A stretch of DNA of 64,000 bases, from positions 1-64,000 of the forward strand of contig NZ_AUGO01000007.1 in NCBI RefSeq assembly GCF_000422705.1. Direction: 5' to 3'. The notes under the pieces are model-generated. The model was not told the origin of the DNA, did no database searches, and worked only from the letters and a program-made list of their open reading frames with translations. The DNA comes from Flavobacterium soli DSM 19725 (GTDB lineage: Bacteria > Bacteroidota > Bacteroidia > Flavobacteriales > Flavobacteriaceae). This document shows, piece after piece, positions 8,569-17,782 of the stretch. Position 1 is the first letter of the stretch, and each line of letters starts with the position of its first letter. The translations under genes were made by a program, and so were the position numbers.

Positions 8569-10482
8569 TCAATTACCTTTTAGTCTTTTAATTTCATCCT
8601 TAAGTTCTAAAATTATTTCATCTTTTGTTTTCACTCCTTTTTTTTCAGCAAGCAAAAACTCCAATCTTTCTTTTAAAATTGGCTCACCAATAATATTGAT
8701 AATTTTTTCAATTTCATTTAATCGTTCTATACTAGGATTGATTTTTTCATCAATTAATTCTTTCCCTATTTCTTCAATTTTTTCTCTTGCAAAATCACCC
8801 ATGAAGGTGTTTTCAAGATAAAACTTGTCTGCTAAAAGTTCATGTATATTTGCTCCAAAAGTATTTTTTATTGTAAATCTATAATCATCACTTTCACCAA
8901 TACTAATGACATCTTCAATTTGCAGATCGCTCAGTAAATAAGGCGAATGAGAAGTGATAATAAAATGCTTTTTAATTGGGTTTATTTGATTAGTAAAAAG
9001 AATTAATCTTTTTAGAAACTCTTTTTGCCATTGAGGATGGAACCCTGTTGAGCCTTCATCAATTAATATGTATAATAAATTAACACCTTCAAACCTTTTC
9101 TCTTTATTTAGTTTCTCTAATAATCCGTAGTGTATTCTGGAAAACAAATTCAAATATGCTTTTTCTCCTGTACTAAGATTTGGCCAATCGAAAGTAAATA
9201 AAGGTAATTCTCCTTTAGAAGATATTATTTCGAGAATACCTCTTTCTATTTTTAAAAAATCTTTGACGATTTCAACATCATAAGTATAAAAGTCATCATT
9301 CCAATCATATCTTTTAAACTTGTTAATTATTTCATAAACGCATATTTGAATTCTTTTAAATAATTCATTATTGTCAATCCCGATGTTTAAATTCAAAATA
9401 AACTTTTCAAACAAATGTGGAATTCCCTTGTCATAGTCCTCAGTTTGGAAATTATATGTTTGAATTTTGGGCCTGTAATTGTTTTCTTCGTCTGTTTTAG
9501 GTTCAGGTCTATATTCAAAATTATAATATAATATTTCTAAAATTCTTTTGTAAAATGAATCTCGAGCAATAAAAAATTCATAATCTGAAACAGTTTTTCC
9601 TTTTAAATAATCCCTAGCTGAATAAAAAGCTCTCATATAAATCTTATCGAAATTTTCATAAAACTTAATATCTTCAAAATCAATATATCTTTGTTGTGTG
9701 TCAAATTTTTTGATTTTTCCATTAAAAAAAACACTTATTCCCTGATGAATAAAGTCTTTATAAAATCGGTTTGATTCATCTAAGATATTATCACCCAACT
9801 CAATAAATGAGATTTGTCTTTTAATTTCTTCTCTTCTAAAATTTATTGTTTGTGGTAAGGTTTGTTCGTTTTCTTCTTTTATTTGTTTCGATTCATTAAA
9901 AAGATAATCATTTGAAACATCGATATAATCAATAGGATCTATTTTAATTTCTTCAAATTCAAAAAAAGGAGAATAATATAATGAAGTGGATCTGATTTTA
10001 CGGTTAAGAATACATTCATCAATATCAAACTCGATTCGTTTTGATTTAATAATATATAAATCATCGAAATGAGCAAAACCATTTTCATCTATAACTAATT
10101 TTTTTCGGTTTTTTTTTATTTCATCATCTTCAGTAATTGATTCTGAATAATAAAGTTTATCATCCATTGTATGTATAGCACACCAATGCCACCAAACAAA
10201 AGGGTAATCATAAATTCTATGCTCGTTGTTTAATTTACATATAATGTATTGAAGAAATTTCAATAAAGTTGTCTTCCCTAAACCATTTTTACCTACAATA
10301 GAATTAATTTTAATATCAGTTCCATAAAAATCATTAATGTAACTATCATTAACTCTAAAATCAATTTCTTTTGTTTTAGAATCAACAGAAAAATTATAGC
10401 GACCTTCTAAATTAAAATCTTTATTGCAAATTTTTAATTGTTTACCTGGTATTTCAAAAATTTTAAAATATAATAATTCCAT
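8569..10482 (-). CDS. AAA ATPase, PtuA/OLD-like
   Basis: This 637-residue ABC-type AAA ATPase has Walker A VGKNGLGKTTLL (about residues 63-74), a long helical insertion, a signature-like LSTGEKAYLNLF, Walker B ILIDEGSTGFHP and a switch His in IITSHSPYLL. No TOPRIM domain follows, which separates it from GajA and matches PtuA-type ATPases. It probably forms the sensor scaffold for the HNH nuclease encoded 1 bp downstream. The start was set at MELLYFKIFE, 13 bp after hsdS; an earlier ATG (10512) would overlap hsdS by 17 bp. Confidence 0.85.
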   Translation of the reverse strand: MELLYFKIFEIPGKQLKICNKDFNLEGRYNFSVDSKTKEIDFRVNDSYINDFYGTDIKINSIVGKNGLGKTTLLKFLQYIICKLNNEHRIYDYPFVWWHWCAIHTMDDKLYYSESITEDDEIKKNRKKLVIDENGFAHFDDLYIIKSKRIEFDIDECILNRKIRSTSLYYSPFFEFEEIKIDPIDYIDVSNDYLFNESKQIKEENEQTLPQTINFRREEIKRQISFIELGDNILDESNRFYKDFIHQGISVFFNGKIKKFDTQQRYIDFEDIKFYENFDKIYMRAFYSARDYLKGKTVSDYEFFIARDSFYKRILEILYYNFEYRPEPKTDEENNYRPKIQTYNFQTEDYDKGIPHLFEKFILNLNIGIDNNELFKRIQICVYEIINKFKRYDWNDDFYTYDVEIVKDFLKIERGILEIISSKGELPLFTFDWPNLSTGEKAYLNLFSRIHYGLLEKLNKEKRFEGVNLLYILIDEGSTGFHPQWQKEFLKRLILFTNQINPIKKHFIITSHSPYLLSDLQIEDVISIGESDDYRFTIKNTFGANIHELLADKFYLENTFMGDFAREKIEEIGKELIDEKINPSIERLNEIEKIINIIGEPILKERLEFLLAEKKGVKTKDEIILELKDEIKRLKGN

Positions 10483-10495
10483 ATAATTTCTATTT

Positions 10496-11719
10496 CTAAA
10501 CCAACTCCCCATTAAAAGCCTTCTTCAAAATACTCTGCCTCAAAGCCTCAGCCTGTTTTAAACTCTCATTAATACTTTCCTCCATTTTATCGGCAACACT
10601 TAAACGACTTTCGATTTCTTGAACGATTAGATGTTGCTCTTCAAAAGGGGCTATTGGTATATTAATTTTTTCTAAAATATCAACATTAATATTTTTTTGG
10701 GCTGTTGCTGGTGCTAACTCTTCTAACTTCTGTTTAAATGAAATGAAAAAATAATTCAAGTATTTATTGAAAAGAATACCATCTTTTGGAAGTAAGCCTA
10801 CAACACTGTCTGGAAAACAAGCATCAAAATCTAATATTGCAGTTTCTCCAATATTTGCTGCAATTGTAATACACAAAGTTCCTTTTGGCCAAAGTTTACT
10901 TTGTGCTAATCCAATTTCACTGTATGTCTGAGAATATCTTTTTATATAGCCTCCATTTGCGTTTCTAATATCACCAGTTTGTATAAAAGGATAATTGCCT
11001 CCATATAATTCAGGTGCATTTCTTGGACGATGTTTTGATTTTCCTCTTTTTATTTCACAGACTTCCTTCAAATCAACTATTTTCCATCCCTTAGGCAACT
11101 CCCCTTCCTTCAAATTCTCATTTGTCAACTTCCCTTCAAAAGCCCATTTCAAAACACTTTGACGATACGTCTTTAATTGCTGTTGTGCTATTTTTAAATC
11201 TTCAATACCTTTGTCTATATCGCTGAAAAGTTCTTCGATTTTGGAGACGATTGCATTTTGGGTTTCAAGTGGCGGTATAGGGAGTTCTAACTTTTTTAAA
11301 ATCGTTTGACTTATGTTTGGCTGAGCTCCACCTATCCCTTGTTTCACTAAATCTTGTTTTTTATGGAATAGGAAGTTGTAGATATATTTTGAATTCATTG
11401 ATTCATTTTTATATATTCCGCAAACTGCCTGATTTGTTGCCGCCTCCACTCCCAAAAAAGCTAATTTTCCAATTGTTGCTCCATAAAGGGCAATCAATAA
11501 AGTACCTTTAGGAAATACTTTTGCACTTGAATTTTTTATAGCCTCCTCAGTAATTTTTTCTTCGGTATCATAAATAACTCCTTTGTTCAATTCTCCAGAT
11601 TTTACCCAAGGAATTGTACCATTGTAATATGATTTATTTCCTCTTGAAGGAGTTCCTCCACTAGTAGTTTCACAAACTTCTCCGAGTGGTTTTACTTGCC
11701 ACTTATTTACATTATTCAT
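10496..11719 (-). CDS. hsdS: Type I restriction-modification specificity subunit
   Basis: This 407-residue protein recognises the bipartite DNA target for HsdM and HsdR. Two target-recognition domains are visible, each ending in a conserved helical spacer: first half 'ELPIPPLETQNAIVSKIEEL' with 'LKTYRQSVLKWAFEGKL', second half 'INIPIAPFEEQHLIVQEIES' with 'LRQSILKKAFNGEL'. Length is normal. Its ATG shares one base with the stop codon of the nuclease gene upstream (TAATG), which indicates translational coupling between the Argonaute unit and the R-M genes. Confidence 0.95.
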   Translation of the reverse strand: MNNVNKWQVKPLGEVCETTSGGTPSRGNKSYYNGTIPWVKSGELNKGVIYDTEEKITEEAIKNSSAKVFPKGTLLIALYGATIGKLAFLGVEAATNQAVCGIYKNESMNSKYIYNFLFHKKQDLVKQGIGGAQPNISQTILKKLELPIPPLETQNAIVSKIEELFSDIDKGIEDLKIAQQQLKTYRQSVLKWAFEGKLTNENLKEGELPKGWKIVDLKEVCEIKRGKSKHRPRNAPELYGGNYPFIQTGDIRNANGGYIKRYSQTYSEIGLAQSKLWPKGTLCITIAANIGETAILDFDACFPDSVVGLLPKDGILFNKYLNYFFISFKQKLEELAPATAQKNINVDILEKINIPIAPFEEQHLIVQEIESRLSVADKMEESINESLKQAEALRQSILKKAFNGELV

Positions 11720-12759
11720 TAATTTACTACGATAACTTCAACATTAAAATTATTTTCACCTTTTCTTCTTTCTCCATTTAAGTCGTTAAAGTTTGAAATG
11801 TCACGAGTTTTTTTATAAGGATCATAAACAAAACAAAATAGCTTTCTCAGCCATTTGCATTGGTGATAAGACTCAAAATCAACTTTGAGCTGTTCAATAA
11901 AATGTATTTCATTTGAATCTTTTATTTTTATCATTTTTACCTCAATTAAAATTTTCTCTTCTCTAATAATTAAGTCTATTTTAGTTGATTTCCCACCCAC
12001 CTTAGGGATAGGATCTTCCTCTCTAAGAGTTGGAAAAATTGATTTCAATATAACATATAAAATGTCTTGAACATCATACTCATCTTCAATTCTAAAAGTT
12101 GGATGATTTACCCTTCTATCTTTAATTATTTTTTGAATAGCATTACTGAAATTATTCATTACATCCCTAACCACTTCATCAGCATTTTTATTTATAAACT
12201 TTGTTTGAAGAAAAGTATCTTCAACATCTTCGAGCAAAATTTGCATTTGGACATCTATATCACAATCTCTCGTAATGCTTTTTAAAGTTGTGTTAAAATC
12301 TGTGTCATTTACTAAACTAACACCCAAAACAGTGCTAACGAGATTCACTAAAGGATCATCATCTATTTCTAAAATATCTTTTGATAATCTAGAAATTAGT
12401 GATGGTTCTACTTTAGTTAAAAAGTATTTTTGTTTTAAGTCGCTTTGATCATACTTCTCAATCATTTGTTGGCTTAATTCATCTTTAGCTGATAAATATA
12501 GACCTGCAAATTTATAAACATTGGAAATTGCACTAATTCCTTTAATTGGAGTTTTAGTAACGATTGCAACTATTTTTGAAGTATCAACAAATTCTTTTTT
12601 ATAACCTATTAAAGCAAATTCTTCTTCAGGACTCAATTCAAAAGAATTATTTGACAGTTCTGAAAAAGACTTGATATACAAGTATGCGGCTAACTCAATA
12701 TTTTTATGTTGAAATAACTTTGCTTTGTTGTGTTTCAGAATCTCTCTTAAATAAACCAT
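11719..12759 (-). CDS. PD-(D/E)XK nuclease paired with Argonaute
   Basis: This 346-residue protein has an N-terminal helical region of about 210 residues without a known motif. The C-terminal part has a restriction-endonuclease core: KIDLII with Asp262, then ILIEVKMIK with Glu273 and Lys275, preceded by 'REEDPIPKVGGKS'. The gene overlaps the pAgo gene by 13 bp and hsdS by 1 bp. Inactive long-B pAgos are known to be encoded beside effector nucleases that are unleashed on guide-target binding (BPAN-type systems), so this is the likely effector. The pairing is seen in sequence; the activation mechanism is inferred from that family. Confidence 0.8.
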   Translation of the reverse strand: MVYLREILKHNKAKLFQHKNIELAAYLYIKSFSELSNNSFELSPEEEFALIGYKKEFVDTSKIVAIVTKTPIKGISAISNVYKFAGLYLSAKDELSQQMIEKYDQSDLKQKYFLTKVEPSLISRLSKDILEIDDDPLVNLVSTVLGVSLVNDTDFNTTLKSITRDCDIDVQMQILLEDVEDTFLQTKFINKNADEVVRDVMNNFSNAIQKIIKDRRVNHPTFRIEDEYDVQDILYVILKSIFPTLREEDPIPKVGGKSTKIDLIIREEKILIEVKMIKIKDSNEIHFIEQLKVDFESYHQCKWLRKLFCFVYDPYKKTRDISNFNDLNGERRKGENNFNVEVIVVN

Positions 12760-14741
12760 AACTTATCGCTTACCGCTTTTAATCTTTCATAATCCCAACC
12801 TTCCACTTTTTTAAGCTCTTCAGTCATTTTAGCCATTATTGATGGGTACATAATTGTAACTGTTCTTTTAGAGGGCATATAACTTCTATGTGACAAGTGT
12901 GAAAACCAATATACTTGTTTAGCTATGTAGAACAGACTTGTAAATGTAGAACGTTTATCTAAGTCAATTTTTAAAGGCAAATCACTTTTACTAACAAAAT
13001 GAAGTAAAGCAGAATGTTTGCTAAGTTGAATGTAAGTCCCTTGATTTATATCACCATTCCCATCATTGTAATACAATCTAAAATTATGACCATATGCTAA
13101 ATGAACTAATGCAAACTCAAAATTGTAATTAGCTAGCCTTTTTTGTAACCCATTAATAGCTCTTATTTCGTATTCTTCACTTGCCGACTTAAATAAATGA
13201 AAAATTAAACGAAACGTACCTGACTTGCTCATCTCCTCTACTAAGGGTTTTAAAGTTTTATATAGATGATCCTCTAAATTTTCAGCATAATTTGAAAATG
13301 TAGATAGTGGCGAACAGTCGCCAGCCATATATCTGCCATCATTATGAAAAATTTGAGCAATACCTAGAACAAACTGGCCATTTTCAGATAATGTTGAACC
13401 AATACCAATAACCAACTCATCCTTTAGCTTATCTTCCTTTTCAATAGTCCAAGCTGTACCTCCCAATTTCGCATATGAGTTAAGAGAAATATTTGTCATT
13501 GTAAATGCATTCAAATTTTGTCTAATTGTTTCAATTTGAATGTCTTGTGTCGGTATTCCATTGCCAATAAATTTTGCTTTGCAAACATAATATGGTGAAT
13601 TATTTGGACTTAATTTTTCCTGTGCTTCATTTACAATTACATAAATCAAATCACATTTCAATAACTCATCATCATATAACACTTCTTTGTAGCTTGCTAA
13701 GTCCTTATTAGTGATGGTTTTGAAATGAAAAATTAAAGAGTTGAAATGAAATACTTCTTTTAATTTCAACTCTATTTTTTTTATAAAACCTTCTGTTTCT
13801 CCTTGATATTCCGACGGGCAAATAATGCCAATGTTAATTTGTTTATTTTGATATAATTCTAGTGAATAAGGCTGATAAGTCTTAACCATTTCATCATAGT
13901 ACCTTAAACTCTGGGTATTTTTACGGTTACTATAAAAATATCTCTGTGGCTTAGGAATTATTTCAGATTTAATTAATTCATCTTCAAAAGGCAAATACTT
14001 TTTAGAAACAGAGTTTATTTTCAAACCAAATGGCAATTGAATTTCAGTTTTATTTCTCTCAAGCCACCTATAAAAGCCATCAATAATAGAAAACATTTTT
14101 GCGTTTTTATTTTCTTTAGCAATGATTTGGTCATACATAGCAACTGCCCCTTTTGTTTCTAAGAAACGTTTTAACGATTGTTTGTTAGCAAAAATTCTTT
14201 CTTCATCTCCTTTCAATCCTTTTATGTCAAAACCATACCTTTCAAAATCAGCTTTGTTCCAAGTAAATACATTTTTAAGTGATGTTGACAATGAAAATCC
14301 CAACATTAATTTGTTTTCTTTGAAAAAGAAACAAGGTGAAAAATGAACAATTCTGTTTATTGATAATCCTTCAATGCCACCATTTAAAATATCTTTCATA
14401 GAAACAATTTCCCAAGAATTAGAATATTTATTCTTGAAAATTTTGTAACCCTTAGGTTCAATAAAATCGATAATAGCTCTTTCAAGTATTTTGGAAAGCA
14501 CTTTTGCCTTTTCCGTAAAGTCAATTTCGATTAAACTATTCTTTTCAGGAAGTTCTGCATCCTTATCCTTTTTCCATATTAATATTCTATCATCATCACG
14601 ATAAAAAGAAAAATATGGGAAATTTTCTTTTAAAGCTATAAATGCTTCCTTCGATGAATAATGACTGTATTCAACTGAATGAATAGGTACAGATTTTGTC
14701 GGTATATCAACCTGATAAAAGTTTAAAAATAATCCACTCAT
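12747..14741 (-). CDS. Prokaryotic Argonaute, catalytically inactive (long-B-like)
   Basis: In this 664-residue protein the C-terminal half is MID-PIWI. A MID-type guide 5'-end pocket is suggested by YYVCKAKF and GIPTQ (about 384-399), then SLNSYAKLGGTAW (about 419-431) and the PIWI strand ELVIGIGS (442-449). The first catalytic Asp of the DEDX tetrad is Gly448 here, and the 'H-x-D' region reads FHLFKS (514-519), so slicing is not expected. The N-terminal 290 residues lack an obvious PAZ signature. Length fits long-B pAgos rather than short ones. The ATG overlaps the hsdR stop by one base (TAATG), and the effector-nuclease gene overlaps its end. It probably acts as guide-directed sensor of invading nucleic acid. 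Confidence 0.85.
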   Translation of the reverse strand: MSGLFLNFYQVDIPTKSVPIHSVEYSHYSSKEAFIALKENFPYFSFYRDDDRILIWKKDKDAELPEKNSLIEIDFTEKAKVLSKILERAIIDFIEPKGYKIFKNKYSNSWEIVSMKDILNGGIEGLSINRIVHFSPCFFFKENKLMLGFSLSTSLKNVFTWNKADFERYGFDIKGLKGDEERIFANKQSLKRFLETKGAVAMYDQIIAKENKNAKMFSIIDGFYRWLERNKTEIQLPFGLKINSVSKKYLPFEDELIKSEIIPKPQRYFYSNRKNTQSLRYYDEMVKTYQPYSLELYQNKQINIGIICPSEYQGETEGFIKKIELKLKEVFHFNSLIFHFKTITNKDLASYKEVLYDDELLKCDLIYVIVNEAQEKLSPNNSPYYVCKAKFIGNGIPTQDIQIETIRQNLNAFTMTNISLNSYAKLGGTAWTIEKEDKLKDELVIGIGSTLSENGQFVLGIAQIFHNDGRYMAGDCSPLSTFSNYAENLEDHLYKTLKPLVEEMSKSGTFRLIFHLFKSASEEYEIRAINGLQKRLANYNFEFALVHLAYGHNFRLYYNDGNGDINQGTYIQLSKHSALLHFVSKSDLPLKIDLDKRSTFTSLFYIAKQVYWFSHLSHRSYMPSKRTVTIMYPSIMAKMTEELKKVEGWDYERLKAVSDKLWFI

Positions 14742-17560
14742 TATGCTGCTAAAACCTCATTTAATTCATTAATAATATTGTCCGTTTCTTCTCCAAACAA
14801 AACCCACATCTTACTCAAACCACCTTCCGCATTAAAAGGGCTTAAATCAAAATCCTCTTTTTCAATGCTAAAACTGTTGGCTACATAATCTTTCATCATT
14901 CGCAACCATTGCATTTGGGGTTCGGTAAACTTTAGAGTACCTGCTTGTTTTTTAAACACCCATTCCTGAAAATTACGGTCTACCGTTTTATCATAGGCCG
15001 TCAGCCATTCATCTGTTCCCATCGCCTTGCGTAATAGCGAAACCAATAAAACCAATTCTTGTTTTGGCTTTTCGGTTCTCGGCATTCGTTTGATCAACTT
15101 GCCTTCGGCATCGTGATCTTCTTCGGTGGCAAAGGCATCCCACAAAGCATTCAATCGCAAGGCAGGTCGCTCCACAAGAAGCAAGTCATACAAATCCCGA
15201 ATCATCTTATAGGTCAGGCTTCTATTTTTATAGTCTTGGGAATAGAAAATCTGCAGGGCGGTAATCTCGTCTTTGTGCAGGTTAATCCAAGACTTGAAAT
15301 CTGCAATTGCAGTATAGGCAGTTTCCACATGGTCTTTTACCCAGCCCTGTTTGGTAATGGTATCCATATTGACTACATCAATAATCTGGTCATATTGTTT
15401 GCGTATATCAATGATAAAATCCCTAAAATCCGGATTATGAAAAACGGCTACGGCATTTTCAATCAGTTTACAATGTGCTTCATCAATCTTTTTCTCAATC
15501 TCAAATGGAGGATAACCCTGTAGCTGACTTTTGACATTTGACTTTATACTTTCGATTATGTCCGGATCATAGGCATGCAGTAATTGTTTGACAATATGGT
15601 TTATTGAAGCACCACCAGACTGCTCCACAAACTTTTGCTTGTCCTTTTCAGAAAGCTGTTTGTCCAAACGCAACAATCGATTGGCTAAGGTCGTCAGCAT
15701 ATCTTCTGAGGTATTACCCATCGCCACGCTCGTCAGCACATCCTTCATGGAGATGCCTGGCGCTTTTTCTAAAGGTCGGCTGTCCGTTTTTTGGGATTGC
15801 TCCACACCTATGGCATCAATGATTACAAAATGATCCTTGCTGTATTTGGCGGTCGGCGTTCCTTTGGCTTTGAGTTCTTCTACTGAACAGGTTCGCGTGC
15901 CGCGTCCTTTCATTTGTTCATAGTAGCTTCGGCTTTTTACATCACGCATAAAGAGCAAGACTTCCAAAGGACGGATGTCGGTTCCCGTAGCAATCATATC
16001 TACGGTAACGGCTATACGGGGATAATAATCATTCCGAAACTGTTGCAGTACTGACTTTGGGTCTTCCTCGCTTCGGTAGGTAATCTTTTTGCAGAATTTA
16101 TTTTCTTCGCCAAATTCCTCCCGGACAATCTCAATGATGTCTTCGGCATGGCTGTCGGTCTTGGCAAATATCAAAAGCTTGGGCACTTCAAAGTTGCCAT
16201 CTTTGTCCAAACGGTCCGGAAACATTTGGGGCAGACTGTCCTTGGTTGCCCTGATAATGGTTCTGATGGTACTTGGATTGACAACGTCTTTATCAAGCTG
16301 TTTACCGCTATAGGCAACATCTTCATCAAGGGCTTGCCAAAATTTCTTTCGGGTTTGCCGCTCTCTTCTATCTACTTTTTCACCCAGCTTGATAATGTTT
16401 CCCTGTTTTGTAATTTCGGTTTCAATCGTGAAAACATTATACGGAACCAAAACACCATCGATCACCGCTTTTTCATAGCCGTAATCGGAAACCAAATTTT
16501 GATTGAAATACCCAAAGGTTCGGTTGTCAGGCGTTGCCGTGAGTCCGATTTGAAATACATCAAAGTAGTCCAGCACTTGTTTCCATAAATTATAGATGCT
16601 TCTATGGCATTCGTCAATGACGACGAAATCAAAAAACTCAATAGGCACTTTTTCATTATAACCAACAGGAACAGGCTCTTTTGCCTGAAATGCCATTTCA
16701 TTGGGATTTTCCAGTTCCGCACTTTCGTCCAGTTCGGTTTCCTTTAGTATAGAATACATCCGCTGGATCGTACTGATATAGACTTGGCTGTCATTCGGAA
16801 TAAACGAGCTATTCAGTCGCGTAACGCCATATAATTCTGTAAACAGGCGGTTGTCTTCATTGGCAATAAAAGAACGGAATTCGCCTTCTGCCTGTTCGCC
16901 AAGGTTTTTGGTATCGACTAAGAATAAGATACGTTTTGCTTTCGCGTATTTCAACAAGCGATATACAAAAGTGATCGCTGTAAAGGTTTTCCCAGAACCT
17001 GTAGCCATCTGTATCAAGGCTTTAGGTTTCTGTTCTTTAAAGGACTTCTCTAAATTGGCGATAGCACTAACTTGGCAGTCACGCAAGCCGTCTTCGGGAA
17101 GCGCAGGGAGATCGTGTAATCTTCCTCTAAGTGTTTTGTTTTCTTTTGACCATTGCTGGAACGTTTCGGGTCTGTGAAACGTAAATACGGTTCTAGACCG
17201 TGGCTTCGGGTCTCTATAATCCGTAAATCGGGTAATTGCTCCAGTACTTTCATAAACAAAAGGCAAAGGATCATTGTTTAACAATCGTAGTTTTGCATTG
17301 GCATAACTCGCAGATTGGTCTTCCACCGTAGTCAACCGAACACCTTCTTCCTCTCTTTTAGCCTCGATGATGCCAACTGCTTTTCGATCAACAAACAATA
17401 CATAATCTGCCGGACCAATATCCGTTTGGTATTCTCTTATGGCAACACCCAAACCTGCCGAAAGATTAAATTTCTTCTTATCTTGAATAATCCACCCACA
17501 GCCAATGAGTTGGCTATCGATTTTATCACGGGCAATCTGCTCTGGATTTTGATTACTCAT
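14741..17560 (-). CDS. hsdR: Type I restriction endonuclease subunit R
   Basis: This 939-residue DNA-translocating restriction subunit has an N-terminal PD-(D/E)XK nuclease (GPADYVLF then VGIIEAKRE, about residues 50-72). A superfamily 2 motor follows, with Walker A QMATGSGKT (about 182-190), DECHRS, TATP and the ARM-like MKGRGTRT motif. The C-terminal EcoEI-type helical region has normal length. It is the first gene of the nine-gene minus-strand operon, so transcription probably starts in 17561-17650, where a tatcttta sequence resembles a -7 box. Codon use and GC are closer to hsdM than to the inserted genes. Confidence 0.95.
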   Translation of the reverse strand: MSNQNPEQIARDKIDSQLIGCGWIIQDKKKFNLSAGLGVAIREYQTDIGPADYVLFVDRKAVGIIEAKREEEGVRLTTVEDQSASYANAKLRLLNNDPLPFVYESTGAITRFTDYRDPKPRSRTVFTFHRPETFQQWSKENKTLRGRLHDLPALPEDGLRDCQVSAIANLEKSFKEQKPKALIQMATGSGKTFTAITFVYRLLKYAKAKRILFLVDTKNLGEQAEGEFRSFIANEDNRLFTELYGVTRLNSSFIPNDSQVYISTIQRMYSILKETELDESAELENPNEMAFQAKEPVPVGYNEKVPIEFFDFVVIDECHRSIYNLWKQVLDYFDVFQIGLTATPDNRTFGYFNQNLVSDYGYEKAVIDGVLVPYNVFTIETEITKQGNIIKLGEKVDRRERQTRKKFWQALDEDVAYSGKQLDKDVVNPSTIRTIIRATKDSLPQMFPDRLDKDGNFEVPKLLIFAKTDSHAEDIIEIVREEFGEENKFCKKITYRSEEDPKSVLQQFRNDYYPRIAVTVDMIATGTDIRPLEVLLFMRDVKSRSYYEQMKGRGTRTCSVEELKAKGTPTAKYSKDHFVIIDAIGVEQSQKTDSRPLEKAPGISMKDVLTSVAMGNTSEDMLTTLANRLLRLDKQLSEKDKQKFVEQSGGASINHIVKQLLHAYDPDIIESIKSNVKSQLQGYPPFEIEKKIDEAHCKLIENAVAVFHNPDFRDFIIDIRKQYDQIIDVVNMDTITKQGWVKDHVETAYTAIADFKSWINLHKDEITALQIFYSQDYKNRSLTYKMIRDLYDLLLVERPALRLNALWDAFATEEDHDAEGKLIKRMPRTEKPKQELVLLVSLLRKAMGTDEWLTAYDKTVDRNFQEWVFKKQAGTLKFTEPQMQWLRMMKDYVANSFSIEKEDFDLSPFNAEGGLSKMWVLFGEETDNIINELNEVLAA

Positions 17561-17782
17561 TCTTATTAATTGTTTGTTAATTTGATAAAGATATAAAATT
17601 TGTTGTAATGTTAAAATATTTACTTGAAAACCTTTATTGAATGGACTTTAAGGTACAATGATAATTATAAGCTTTTAATATAAATTACGGTTTTCCTCAT
17701 TTTTACATTTTTTTGACGCTGCCAATGTCCAACAATCTCTAACCATCCACAATAGGGGAAACCCTATTTTTTAAGCAAACAA

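Noticed and set aside
7593..10482. Retron of the ATPase/HNH (Ec78-like) type
   Set aside because: No reverse transcriptase or msr-msd-like RNA is encoded nearby, so a Septu-like pair is simpler.
12747..14741. Short pAgo (SPARTA/SPARSA-type) system
   Set aside because: The protein is 664 aa with a long N-terminal part, and the partner is a PD-(D/E)XK nuclease without TIR, SIR2 or APAZ features that I can see.
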